In this document: positions 35,441 to 44,075 of the stretch, in pieces
How positions within the stretch are numbered: the stretch's first letter is position 1
How the letters are laid out: the number at the start of each line of letters is the position of its first letter
NCBI GenBank assembly: GCA_024403655.1
Contig: JAKSRK010000007.1
Location: 1 to 46,918, forward strand
DNA length: 46,918 nt
Direction: 5' to 3'
Origin: Saccharofermentans sp.
GTDB taxonomy: Bacteria; Bacillota; Clostridia; Saccharofermentanales; Saccharofermentanaceae
Notes under the pieces: model-generated
What the model was told of the DNA's origin: nothing
Databases searched by the model: none
The model's input: only the letters and a program-made list of their open reading frames with translations
Made by a program: the position numbers and the translations under genes

Positions 35441-37038
35441 TGCGTAAAGGCAGATCATCTACTGTCGAGAAAAAGACTTCAATAAAAAACAGCGTAGGAC
35501 GGTTACTTTTGGCCGTCCTAATGTTGCTTTTGCAGTTTTTATGGGTCGAAGTCCTAGTGAGTATGCTGTCGGATCAGTATCCGATAGTTAATATCGTTAT
35601 CAGTGTATTTGCAGTTGTTCTTGTAATTGCGATTAATGAGAATGAGAAGGTTATGTCTCTTAAGGCACCGATAATGCTTCTCATACTGCTAGTTCCGGTT
35701 ATCGGAGTCATTTTCTTTCTCTTGTCGGAACTTATGTCGAATACTGTTTTGATGAGAAAGAAGTTTGAGAAGAACAGAAATCTTACAGAAGAGTATCTGG
35801 AAGATTCCTCTGAGCTGATTGCTGAGATTGCTTCTGAGGATTCTCATGCGGCTGGAACCTTCAGCTATCTTCAGGATTTATGTAAGTACCCGGTATACAG
35901 TGATACGGATCTAACTTACTTTGATGATGCGGCTAAGGCTTTGCAAAGTCAGATTGAGGCGATAAAGCAGGCAAAAGAATTTGTTTTCCTTGAGTATCAC
36001 GCCATAGAAGACAAGGAATCTTTTGAGCAGATGAAGGAAGCTTTATTCGAGCGTGCAGAGGCGGGCGTTGATGTCAGAATCATATATGATGACTTAGGAA
36101 GCTTTGTCTTCATTAATACTGATTTTATTAAGAGGATGGAAGAGCATGGAATCAAGTGCCAGGTATTTAATCCGATAGTGCCTCTTTTTAATCTCTTTAT
36201 CAATAACAGAGATCATCGAAAGATAACTGTTGTTGACGGCAGGGTAGGTTTTACCGGAGGCTACAATATAGCTAACGAGTACTTTAATATCACTCATCCT
36301 TACGGAGAATGGAAAGACGCCGGAATAAGACTTGAGGGGAGTGCGGTAAACTCTTTGACAGCTATGTTCTTCGAAATGTGGAATTCAGCCGACAGGAAGC
36401 TACGCGATGAGGACTATGCTAAATTCTTTCCAAAGCATGAAGAAGACTGTAGTAAGAGCATAGTAAATACAAAAGAAGAAAAGTCATATAAAGGATTTGT
36501 TGTACCCTATGCCGATAATCCGATTGATGACGAGCCCATGGGTGAAAACGTCTACATCAGTCTAATTAATAACAGTATAGATTATGTGTGGTTTATTACT
36601 CCCTATCTGATTATTACAGATGAACTTAAAAGAGCTTTGCAGATTGCTGCCAAGAGGGGAGTTGACGTAAGGATAGTAACACCGGGTATTCCCGATAAGA
36701 AGATTGTCTATCAGACAACCAGGTCTTATTATTCAGAGCTAATCTCGGCAGGAGTTAAGATATATGAGTTTAGTCCGGGTTTTTGTCATGCAAAACTTTG
36801 TTTAACTGATGATAAGTTCGCTGTTTGCGGTACAATTAATCTGGACTTCAGAAGTCTGTATCACCATTTTGAGAATGCTGTGCTTCTGTATGACGTAGCT
36901 GCAATAGAAGATATTAAGAAGGATTTCGAGAAGACTTTTAAGAGGTCGGAGAATGTAACTTCCAAGTATCTGAAGAAGCAAAGAGGACCTTTAAGAGTTG
37001 TGCAGTCACTGCTAAGGCTTATTGCGCCGCTCTTTTAA
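35440..37038 (+). CDS. cls: Cardiolipin synthase (PLD family)
   Basis: This 532-residue membrane enzyme joins two phosphatidylglycerols to cardiolipin and glycerol. There are two N-terminal membrane segments (about 17-45 and 70-95), then two phospholipase D domains with HxKxxxxD motifs: HRKITVVD from His259 and HAKLCLTD from His450. ATG overlaps the aminopeptidase stop. The amidohydrolase gene follows after 17 bases. Confidence 0.94.
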   Translation: MRKGRSSTVEKKTSIKNSVGRLLLAVLMLLLQFLWVEVLVSMLSDQYPIVNIVISVFAVVLVIAINENEKVMSLKAPIMLLILLVPVIGVIFFLLSELMSNTVLMRKKFEKNRNLTEEYLEDSSELIAEIASEDSHAAGTFSYLQDLCKYPVYSDTDLTYFDDAAKALQSQIEAIKQAKEFVFLEYHAIEDKESFEQMKEALFERAEAGVDVRIIYDDLGSFVFINTDFIKRMEEHGIKCQVFNPIVPLFNLFINNRDHRKITVVDGRVGFTGGYNIANEYFNITHPYGEWKDAGIRLEGSAVNSLTAMFFEMWNSADRKLRDEDYAKFFPKHEEDCSKSIVNTKEEKSYKGFVVPYADNPIDDEPMGENVYISLINNSIDYVWFITPYLIITDELKRALQIAAKRGVDVRIVTPGIPDKKIVYQTTRSYYSELISAGVKIYEFSPGFCHAKLCLTDDKFAVCGTINLDFRSLYHHFENAVLLYDVAAIEDIKKDFEKTFKRSENVTSKYLKKQRGPLRVVQSLLRLIAPLF

Positions 37039-37055
37039 ATATAACGGAGGGTATT

Positions 37056-38318
37056 ATGAGAACCAGATACTATAACGCTAAGATACTTACAGGCGAAGAC
37101 AGAAATATTAAAGAAGGCGAGATGTGGGTAAGAGACGACAAGATAGAAGCTGTTGTTTTTGACTCAAAGGCAAGTGAAGAGAAGTTCGATCAGGAGGTGG
37201 ATCTTGAGGGCAATCTCCTTATGCCTTCCTTAAAGGATGCACATACTCACACTGCCATGACTTTCGCGAGATCTCTTGCAGATGAATATGAGCTTAATGA
37301 CTGGCTTTTTAAGGCAATATTCCCCAGAGAAGCAAAGCTTACTGCTGAGCAGGTTTACTGGTTTACGCTTCTCGGATTTGCAGAGAATATCAAGAGCGGA
37401 ACTACTGCATGCTTTGATATGTATATGTTCCCGGAGAGTGTTGCAAAGGCTGCGGTTGACTGCGGCATACGTAATGTCTTCTGTGGTTCACCCAATGACT
37501 TCGGCGGTATGGACCTTCTTGAGGAGAGATACCTGAAGTTCAATGAGTACGATCCGCTTGTATCTTTTATGATGGGCTTCCATGCTGAGTACACTACAAA
37601 TAAGGATAATCTGCAGATAATCTCAGACCTCGCTCATAAGTATAAGGCTCCTATTTATACTCATATCTCTGAGACAAAATCAGAGGTAGAGGGCTGTATT
37701 GAAAGATATGGCAAAACACCTGCTGTTCTTCTTGATGAGATGGGTATGTTTGACTTCGGCGGCGGCGGTTTCCACTGCGTTCACTTCAGCGATGAAGATA
37801 TTGAAGTATTCAAGAAGAGAGGTCTTTATACAGTATTTAATGCCTGCTCCAACTTAAAGTTAAGCAGCGGTATTGCACCGGTTAAGAAGTATATCGACAG
37901 CGGACTTAAAATCGCTATCGGAACTGACGGAGCCGGCAGCAACAATTCTCTTGATATGTTCCGAGAGATGTATCTTGATGCAGTATTAAGCAATGTAAGA
38001 GACGATAAGAACGGTCTTATTGATCCTTTTGATATTCTTTCTGCAGGAATGACCGGCGGTGCTCGTTGTATGGGACTATATAATTCCGACATGCTTGCAG
38101 CAGGCAAGAATGCAGACTTCATAGTGCTTGATATGAAGCATCCCAATATGAATCCCATGAATAATATTGTAAGCAATATTGTTTATGCCGCTTCTCCTGT
38201 TAATGTACTCATGACAGTATGTGCAGGTAAGGTTCTTTATGATCACGGCGAGCTCAAGACTATCGACATTGATGAAGTTAACAAGATGTGCAACCGTCTT
38301 GTGGAGGATCTTATCTGA
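37056..38318 (+). CDS. Amidohydrolase, S-adenosylhomocysteine/methylthioadenosine deaminase-like
   Basis: This 420-residue protein is in the TRZ/ATZ (MtaD/SsnA) branch of the amidohydrolase superfamily, metal enzymes that deaminate adenosyl or guanine-type substrates. Metal ligands: DAHTHTAM near residue 63, THISETKSE, HCVHFSDED and GTDGAGSNNSLD. A short C-terminal beta segment completes the family layout. GGAGGG lies upstream. S-adenosylhomocysteine or 5'-methylthioadenosine is the likely substrate by family, not proven here. Confidence 0.88.
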   Translation: MRTRYYNAKILTGEDRNIKEGEMWVRDDKIEAVVFDSKASEEKFDQEVDLEGNLLMPSLKDAHTHTAMTFARSLADEYELNDWLFKAIFPREAKLTAEQVYWFTLLGFAENIKSGTTACFDMYMFPESVAKAAVDCGIRNVFCGSPNDFGGMDLLEERYLKFNEYDPLVSFMMGFHAEYTTNKDNLQIISDLAHKYKAPIYTHISETKSEVEGCIERYGKTPAVLLDEMGMFDFGGGGFHCVHFSDEDIEVFKKRGLYTVFNACSNLKLSSGIAPVKKYIDSGLKIAIGTDGAGSNNSLDMFREMYLDAVLSNVRDDKNGLIDPFDILSAGMTGGARCMGLYNSDMLAAGKNADFIVLDMKHPNMNPMNNIVSNIVYAASPVNVLMTVCAGKVLYDHGELKTIDIDEVNKMCNRLVEDLI

Positions 38319-40045
38319 TGTTCAAAGGAGTCATGAAGTATATTAAGGACTACAAGCTGCAATGCATATTAAGTCCTTTGTTTAAACTTCTCGAAGCTTT
38401 ATTCGAACTTATCGTTCCTCTTGTAATCAAGTATATGATCGAGAACGGAATCCAGCAGGGTGATCAGACTGCTATCAGGAATTCTGTTATTCTGCTTGCG
38501 ATATTTGCAACGGTTGGTATTATCTGTGCAATTAATGCCCAGTATTTTGCTGCTTATGCCGCTTCGGGAATCTCATCAGATATAAGAAGAGATCTGTTCA
38601 GGAAGATTATGCATCTGTCCGTATCAGACTATGAGAAGATTGGATCTTCCAACATAGTAACCGGTCTGACTTCAGACGTTAATCAGATTCAAAGCGGAAT
38701 TAATCTCACTTTGAGACTTCTTTTAAGATCTCCATTTATTGTATTCGGTGCCGTCATTATGGCTTTTACGGTAAGCCCCAGGATGGCTCTTATCTTCGTA
38801 GTTGCAGTAACGGTTCTTGGAATTTTTGTCGCGTATAATATGCGAAGTGCAATTCCTGCATATAAGAAAACTAGAAAGGGACTTGATGCTCTTGTTGATA
38901 CAACCGGCAACGGACTTAATGGTGTAAAGGTTATAAGAGGCTTCAACAGATCCTATGACGATTATGAGGGCTTCAGACAGAAGAGCTCAGAGCTTAATTC
39001 TTTGCAGAAGAAAGCTGCATCCATCTCAGCTTTTCTTAATCCTGTTACATTCCTGATTATTAATCTGTCGGTTTGTTTCCTTATAATCAGAGGTGCCATT
39101 CATGTTGATTCGGGCAATCTGACTCAGGGAGCAATCGGTGCTTTATATACTTACATGTCCATGATTATCGTCGAGCTTATTAAGCTTGCGAATCTTATTG
39201 TCACGGTAAGCAGGGCAGTCGCCTGCGCCGGAAGAGTTCGTGATCTGCTTAATAATGTTGATGAATCAATTGCTGATGCAGTTGTGGTAGATAAGCCTCA
39301 TGAAGCACATTCTCTAGTATTTAAGGACGTATCTTTCAGTTATCCCGACAGCCCTGAAGAGGTATTAAGCGGAATATCTTTTGAAGTTAAGAAAGGTGAG
39401 AGAATAGGCGTTATTGGAATTACCGGTTCAGGTAAATCAACAGTTGCTTCTTTGGCGTCAGGTCTTTATGCTCCGGATAAGGGTGAGATTCTGCTAGACG
39501 GTGTATCGATTGAGAATATCTCAAGAAAGAGTCTTTATCAGGCCATGTCTCTTTGTGTTCAGAAGGCGAGAATGTTTACCGGAAGCATCAGGTATAACGT
39601 ATCTCTTGACCGTGAAGGCATAAATGACGGACAGATTGATAATGCAATTAAGGCATCCTGCACTGACGATGTCATCAGCAGCAAAGCTGAAGGCGAGGAG
39701 TTTGAAGTAAAGGCAAACGGAGCAGGATTATCAGGCGGTCAGAAGCAGAGAATCGGTATCGCACGTGCATTAGCCGGGGATCCAGGACTTCTTATCTTCG
39801 ACGATTCGACATCTGCACTTGATGCTGCGACTGAGAGAAAGCTTCTTAAGAATCTCTCGGGACTTGAGAACAGTCCTACCATGATATTCGTATCCCAGAA
39901 GATAAAGACGGTCATGAACCTGGATAAGATTTTACTGATTGAAGAAGGTAAGGTATCGGCTTTTGCTCCTCATAGTGAGCTTCTTAAAATATCTGATAAC
40001 TACAGGCAGCTTTGCGCTCTTCAGGAAGAGGAGGCAACAGCATGA
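38318..40045 (+). CDS. ABC exporter half-transporter, subunit with degenerate ATP site
   Basis: This 575-residue protein fuses a six-helix exporter membrane domain (about 1-310) to an ATPase domain. Walker A GITGSGKST is 367-375 and signature LSGGQ 471-475. The catalytic Glu after Walker B is Asp (Asp496 in LIFDDS), and the switch His is Gln (Gln527 in VSQK). This matches the non-catalytic subunit of heterodimeric exporters such as TM287/288. The start at 38318 has GGAGG 10 bases upstream and overlaps the previous stop. The partner follows by ATGA overlap. Confidence 0.93.
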   Translation: MFKGVMKYIKDYKLQCILSPLFKLLEALFELIVPLVIKYMIENGIQQGDQTAIRNSVILLAIFATVGIICAINAQYFAAYAASGISSDIRRDLFRKIMHLSVSDYEKIGSSNIVTGLTSDVNQIQSGINLTLRLLLRSPFIVFGAVIMAFTVSPRMALIFVVAVTVLGIFVAYNMRSAIPAYKKTRKGLDALVDTTGNGLNGVKVIRGFNRSYDDYEGFRQKSSELNSLQKKAASISAFLNPVTFLIINLSVCFLIIRGAIHVDSGNLTQGAIGALYTYMSMIIVELIKLANLIVTVSRAVACAGRVRDLLNNVDESIADAVVVDKPHEAHSLVFKDVSFSYPDSPEEVLSGISFEVKKGERIGVIGITGSGKSTVASLASGLYAPDKGEILLDGVSIENISRKSLYQAMSLCVQKARMFTGSIRYNVSLDREGINDGQIDNAIKASCTDDVISSKAEGEEFEVKANGAGLSGGQKQRIGIARALAGDPGLLIFDDSTSALDAATERKLLKNLSGLENSPTMIFVSQKIKTVMNLDKILLIEEGKVSAFAPHSELLKISDNYRQLCALQEEEATA

Positions 40046-41796
40046 GAAAGTTTGACGGTAAACTCATAAGACGCTTCTTTAACTTCCTTGGTGGCAGCAG
40101 GAAGAAAGTAATAGTATCGATTATTACTGCCGTATTGTCTTCAGCCATTGGTATCGTTCTTCCTTTTATTATCGGCCTTTCGATAGACTGCATAACGGAT
40201 AAGGAAGTTAACTTCGAGCCTCTCTTTAATTACATTATTCTGATGGTGATTCTTATTGTGCTGTCTTCTTTGTTTCAGCTTTTCATGAACAGGACAAACA
40301 ATAAAATTGCTTATGACGTTACTGAGAAGATAAGAAACGAAGCCTACGGTAAAGTAAGAAAACTTCCTTTGTCTTATATCGACAATACATCTGTGGGCTC
40401 CATCCAGAGTATGGTAATAAGTGACTGTGAGACTATAGGCGACGGTCTTATTATGTTCATGAACCAGTTCTTCTCCGGCATTACCGCGATTGTATTTACT
40501 CTGGCGATAATGCTTGTGGCTGACTGGAAGATAGCACTCTTTGTACTTGTTTTTACCCCGGTATCCTTCCTGGTATCTTACTTCATTGCATCGAGGTCTT
40601 TCTCCTCGTTTAAGGCGCAGTCTGCGATAAGAGCAAGACAGACTTCATTCATCTCCGAAGGAACAGCAAACTTCCGCATAATTCATCTTTTTAATATTAA
40701 CGAAATGATATGCTCGGAGTTCGACAAGATTAATGAAGAATACAAGAAGACTTCAAGGAAAGCGACATTCCTTTCTTCCATAACAAATCCTTCAACCAGA
40801 TTCGTTAATGCACTTGTCTACGCAGGTGTAGCTTTACTTGGTGCCGGCCATGTAACAAACGGCATCATTACGGTAGGACTTTTGTATTCGATGTTGTCCT
40901 ATGCATCACAGTTCATGAAGCCCTTTAACGATTTGTCATCAGTCTATACTGAACTTTCCGATTCGATGGCCTGCCTTACAAGAATATTCGGCTATCTGGA
41001 TGAGAAGGAACTTGAAGACGATCTTGCTAGTGAAGAAGATACAGACGATACGACCTGGGACAGGGAAGGTGACTTCGAGATTGAATTTAAAAATGTTACT
41101 TTCTCCTATGTTAAGGATCAGCCTGTAATTAATGATGTTTCTTTTAAGATTAAGGCAGGTTCATCCTGTGCTATCGTTGGTCCGACGGGTTGCGGTAAGA
41201 CTACACTTATTAATCTTCTTCTAAGGTTCTACGAGCCTGATTCAGGTCAGATTCTTGTTAACGGCAAGGATATCTCGATGGTGCCCCGTAATACACTTCG
41301 TAAGTATCTCGGTGTTGTAACTCAGGATACCTGGTTCAAGAACTCCGACATTATGGAAAATATTAAGTACGGTCGTCCTTTGATCAGTGATGAGGAAGCA
41401 GTTAAGACAGCTAAGATGTCAGGAGCAGATTCCTTCATAAGGAAGCTTCCATATAAGTACAGTGAGAAGATTGATCCTTCAAGAGATGATATATCCGAAG
41501 GACAAAGACAGCTCTTAAGTATTACAAGAGCCATGGCTTCAGATCCATGTATCCTTATCCTCGATGAAGCTACTTCTTCCGTTGATATCCTGACTGAAGT
41601 TAAAATCCAAAAGGCAGTGAAGGGACTTCTTCGCGGCAGAACCAGTCTTGTCATCGCGCATCGTTTGTCTACCATTGTAGATGCCGACATGATTGTCGTT
41701 ATGGAAAACGGTAAGGTAAGTGACATCGGCAGACACGAAGATATGATCGATAAGGGCGGTTTTTACAGCAGGCTCTATAAGTCGTATACTGAATAA
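40042..41796 (+). CDS. ABC exporter half-transporter, catalytic-site subunit
   Basis: The partner of the preceding gene has 584 residues: a six-helix exporter domain and an ATPase with Walker A GPTGCGKTT (380-388), Walker B LILDEA with catalytic Glu509, and switch His540 in IAHRLST. Its own signature is ISEGQ (484-488) instead of LSGGQ. In the heterodimer this faulty signature pairs with the faulty Walker B of the partner, leaving one good site made of this Walker B and the partner's LSGGQ. Substrate is unknown; relatives export drugs, lipids or peptides. The start lies 10 codons into a longer frame, with GAGGAGG upstream. Confidence 0.93.
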   Translation: MRKFDGKLIRRFFNFLGGSRKKVIVSIITAVLSSAIGIVLPFIIGLSIDCITDKEVNFEPLFNYIILMVILIVLSSLFQLFMNRTNNKIAYDVTEKIRNEAYGKVRKLPLSYIDNTSVGSIQSMVISDCETIGDGLIMFMNQFFSGITAIVFTLAIMLVADWKIALFVLVFTPVSFLVSYFIASRSFSSFKAQSAIRARQTSFISEGTANFRIIHLFNINEMICSEFDKINEEYKKTSRKATFLSSITNPSTRFVNALVYAGVALLGAGHVTNGIITVGLLYSMLSYASQFMKPFNDLSSVYTELSDSMACLTRIFGYLDEKELEDDLASEEDTDDTTWDREGDFEIEFKNVTFSYVKDQPVINDVSFKIKAGSSCAIVGPTGCGKTTLINLLLRFYEPDSGQILVNGKDISMVPRNTLRKYLGVVTQDTWFKNSDIMENIKYGRPLISDEEAVKTAKMSGADSFIRKLPYKYSEKIDPSRDDISEGQRQLLSITRAMASDPCILILDEATSSVDILTEVKIQKAVKGLLRGRTSLVIAHRLSTIVDADMIVVMENGKVSDIGRHEDMIDKGGFYSRLYKSYTE

Positions 41797-41826
41797 ATAA
41801 TAATTTTGAAAGGCGTATAAAGAATC

Positions 41827-43320
41827 ATGAATAACGTTAAGCTTATTAATTTTAAGGATTATATAAAGGGTAAGAAAGTAGCTGTTATCGGAGTAGGTAT
41901 CTCCAACAGACCGCTTATTAAGTGGCTTAATGCCAGCGGTGCCAACATCATGGCCTGCGACAAGCTTGAAGAGAACGATCCCGCCATCAAGGCAGTAAAG
42001 GAAGAGTTCTTAAGTGAGAATATCCGTGTTAACTGGTCTCTCGGTGAAGGATATTTAAATCCCGTTCGTACAGAAAAGTTCGATTTTGTATTTAAGACTC
42101 CCAAGATGCGAGTAGAGACAGAGGAACTTCAGGAAGCAGTTAAGAAGGGTGCTGTATTAACTTCCGAGATGGAGCTTTTTATCGACCTTTGTCCCGCAAC
42201 TATATTCGGAATAACAGGATCTGACGGTAAGACAACTACCACAACTCTTGTATCCGAGATTTTAAAGCATGCCGGCTATAAGGTATGGCTTGGCGGTAAT
42301 ATCGGAACCCCTCTTCTTGATAAAGTAGACGAGATGACTGAAGAAGATATGGTAGTACTGGAGCTTTCATCCTTCCAGCTTCTTAACATGAAGCAGAGTG
42401 TTGATGTTGCAATTGTAACTAACGTTACTCCCAATCACCTTGATTTCCATAAGGACTACGACGAGTATATCTCTTCAAAGACTAATATCTTTAAGTATCA
42501 GAGTGCTACAGGCAAGGTTATCTTAAACGGTAAGTGCGACATCACATTTGATATGAGAAATATCGCAGGCGGCAGAATATCCTATTTTGCCCTCGACAGA
42601 GAGAATACGGTAAGAGCAGGAGAAGATGCTCTTAACCACAGAATCTATACCAAAGACGGTGACATCTTCTATGAGAATAACGGTCAGGTAAGAAGAATCA
42701 TGGCTGAAGACGATATCTTCATTCCCGGTAAGCACAACGTTGAGAACTTCCTTGCTGCAATCGGTGCTGTAGACGGCTATGTTAAGGATTCCGATATCGT
42801 ATATGTAGCTGAGAACTTCGCAGGTGTTGCTCACAGAATTGAGTTCATCAGAGAATTAGACGGAGTTAAGTACTATAACTCATCAATTGATACTTCTCCT
42901 AACAGAACAATCAATACAATGAATGCTCTTGCCGGAAGAGGAATGCGAGGTGTACTTATTGCAGGCGGTGCCGACAAGAAGTGTAACTACGAAGGCCTGG
43001 GTGATTCAATCCTCAGGGTAAGTGACAGAATCGTTCTTTACGGATCCAACGCTGACCTTGTTGAAGACATAATTGCCAAAGAAGCTGACGGCAGATCTTA
43101 TGAGCTCATTAAGCTCCCTTCTAAGGACGGAGATGTATACGAGTTCGAGAGCACAAGACAGGCTGTTGTTGATTCTTATAAGATTGCTCTTGCTAAGGCG
43201 CGTGAGCTTGCAAAGCCCGGTGAGATTGTCATTATGTCCAATATCGGAACATCTTACGACCATTTCAGGCATTTTGAGCACAGAGGAGATATGTTTAAGG
43301 AGCTTGTAAACGAACTTTAA
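41827..43320 (+). CDS. murD: UDP-N-acetylmuramoylalanine--D-glutamate ligase
   Basis: MurD (497 residues) adds D-glutamate to UDP-MurNAc-L-Ala in the cytoplasm during peptidoglycan synthesis. It has an N-terminal Rossmann-like domain (VIGVGISNRPL), the central ATP-binding loop TGSDGKTTTT (from about 130), ELSSFQL, NVTPNHLDFH, and the C-terminal domain with YNSSIDTSPNRTINTM and GGADKKCNYE. It stands alone, away from a dcw cluster. The D instead of N in the TGTNGKTT-like loop is a minor variation. Confidence 0.93.
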   Translation: MNNVKLINFKDYIKGKKVAVIGVGISNRPLIKWLNASGANIMACDKLEENDPAIKAVKEEFLSENIRVNWSLGEGYLNPVRTEKFDFVFKTPKMRVETEELQEAVKKGAVLTSEMELFIDLCPATIFGITGSDGKTTTTTLVSEILKHAGYKVWLGGNIGTPLLDKVDEMTEEDMVVLELSSFQLLNMKQSVDVAIVTNVTPNHLDFHKDYDEYISSKTNIFKYQSATGKVILNGKCDITFDMRNIAGGRISYFALDRENTVRAGEDALNHRIYTKDGDIFYENNGQVRRIMAEDDIFIPGKHNVENFLAAIGAVDGYVKDSDIVYVAENFAGVAHRIEFIRELDGVKYYNSSIDTSPNRTINTMNALAGRGMRGVLIAGGADKKCNYEGLGDSILRVSDRIVLYGSNADLVEDIIAKEADGRSYELIKLPSKDGDVYEFESTRQAVVDSYKIALAKARELAKPGEIVIMSNIGTSYDHFRHFEHRGDMFKELVNEL

Positions 43321-43327
43321 TATAATT

Positions 43328-43355
43328 TTGTCGATTTACTTATAAAATATATAAT
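43328..43355 (+). promoter_or_regulatory. Promoter of the Cache-like membrane protein operon
   Basis: TTGTCG (43328-43333), a 16-base spacer and TATAAT (43350-43355) lie in an AT-rich gap 40 bases before the ATG at 43395. AGGGGAG (43377-43383) is the ribosome binding site. Confidence 0.65.
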
Positions 43356-43394
43356 TGAATAAAAATATATATTAATAGGGGAGCAGGACTTCTT

Positions 43395-44075
43395 ATGGAA
43401 AACAGATCGGTCAATCGTTCTGAGATGCTTAATAAGATCGTCAGGGCCGTAATACTAATTGTTGTATCGCTGATGTTGTCTATAATGTCGGTTTCTTTTG
43501 CTGTTCACCATATGCGTTTGAAGTTCGAAGAGGAGTTCAAAGCAGTATCGGACAAGAAGATTCAGCAGACATGCGACGTTGTTAAGCTTATGATGAATGG
43601 AGATGAGATCATAGCAGATCCGGTATCCGCTTCTTCAAAGTACACTGCTGTACTGGATTTGGCTCTTGCAGATACTTCAACTCACAGTTATTCAACTGAA
43701 AGCTACGCACTTTTCTTATATTCAGAGGGTCAGCTTACATTGCTTACTCCTCCTGACGCTTCTAATGCAAGTCAGTTCGCTGTTGCCAACAGAGACATAT
43801 CTGACTGGCTTTCTGCAGACAATTCTCCTGCTGTTATTGAAGGTAAGGGTACAGAGAGTGTACTGGTTCCCATTGCTGACAGTTCAGGAAGATGCGTTGC
43901 GGTATTTGAGTATAAGTGTGACTTTAAGCCGCTTAATGATCTTGGTTCCAAGATTGAGGGAAGAATCTTAACTGCTGTTATCATTTCAGTTGCAGCAGGT
44001 ATTGTCTTCTTCGGTATTCAGTCTTTGATTCCCAAGCTGATAACTAAGTCAGGAAAGGGAGGACAGAGATTATGA
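43395..44075 (+). CDS. Two-pass membrane protein with Cache/PAS-like extracellular domain
   Basis: This 226-residue protein has membrane segments at about 17-37 and 193-212 that flank an extracytoplasmic region. Its end (ESVLVPIADSSGRCVAVFEY) follows the Cache-domain pattern of a beta strand before the second membrane helix. The neighbouring protein has a similar segment. There is no cytoplasmic output domain, only a short basic tail. I do not recognise a named family. The ATGA overlap with the next gene suggests the two products work together, perhaps as sensor and transporter. Confidence 0.75.
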   Translation: MENRSVNRSEMLNKIVRAVILIVVSLMLSIMSVSFAVHHMRLKFEEEFKAVSDKKIQQTCDVVKLMMNGDEIIADPVSASSKYTAVLDLALADTSTHSYSTESYALFLYSEGQLTLLTPPDASNASQFAVANRDISDWLSADNSPAVIEGKGTESVLVPIADSSGRCVAVFEYKCDFKPLNDLGSKIEGRILTAVIISVAAGIVFFGIQSLIPKLITKSGKGGQRL

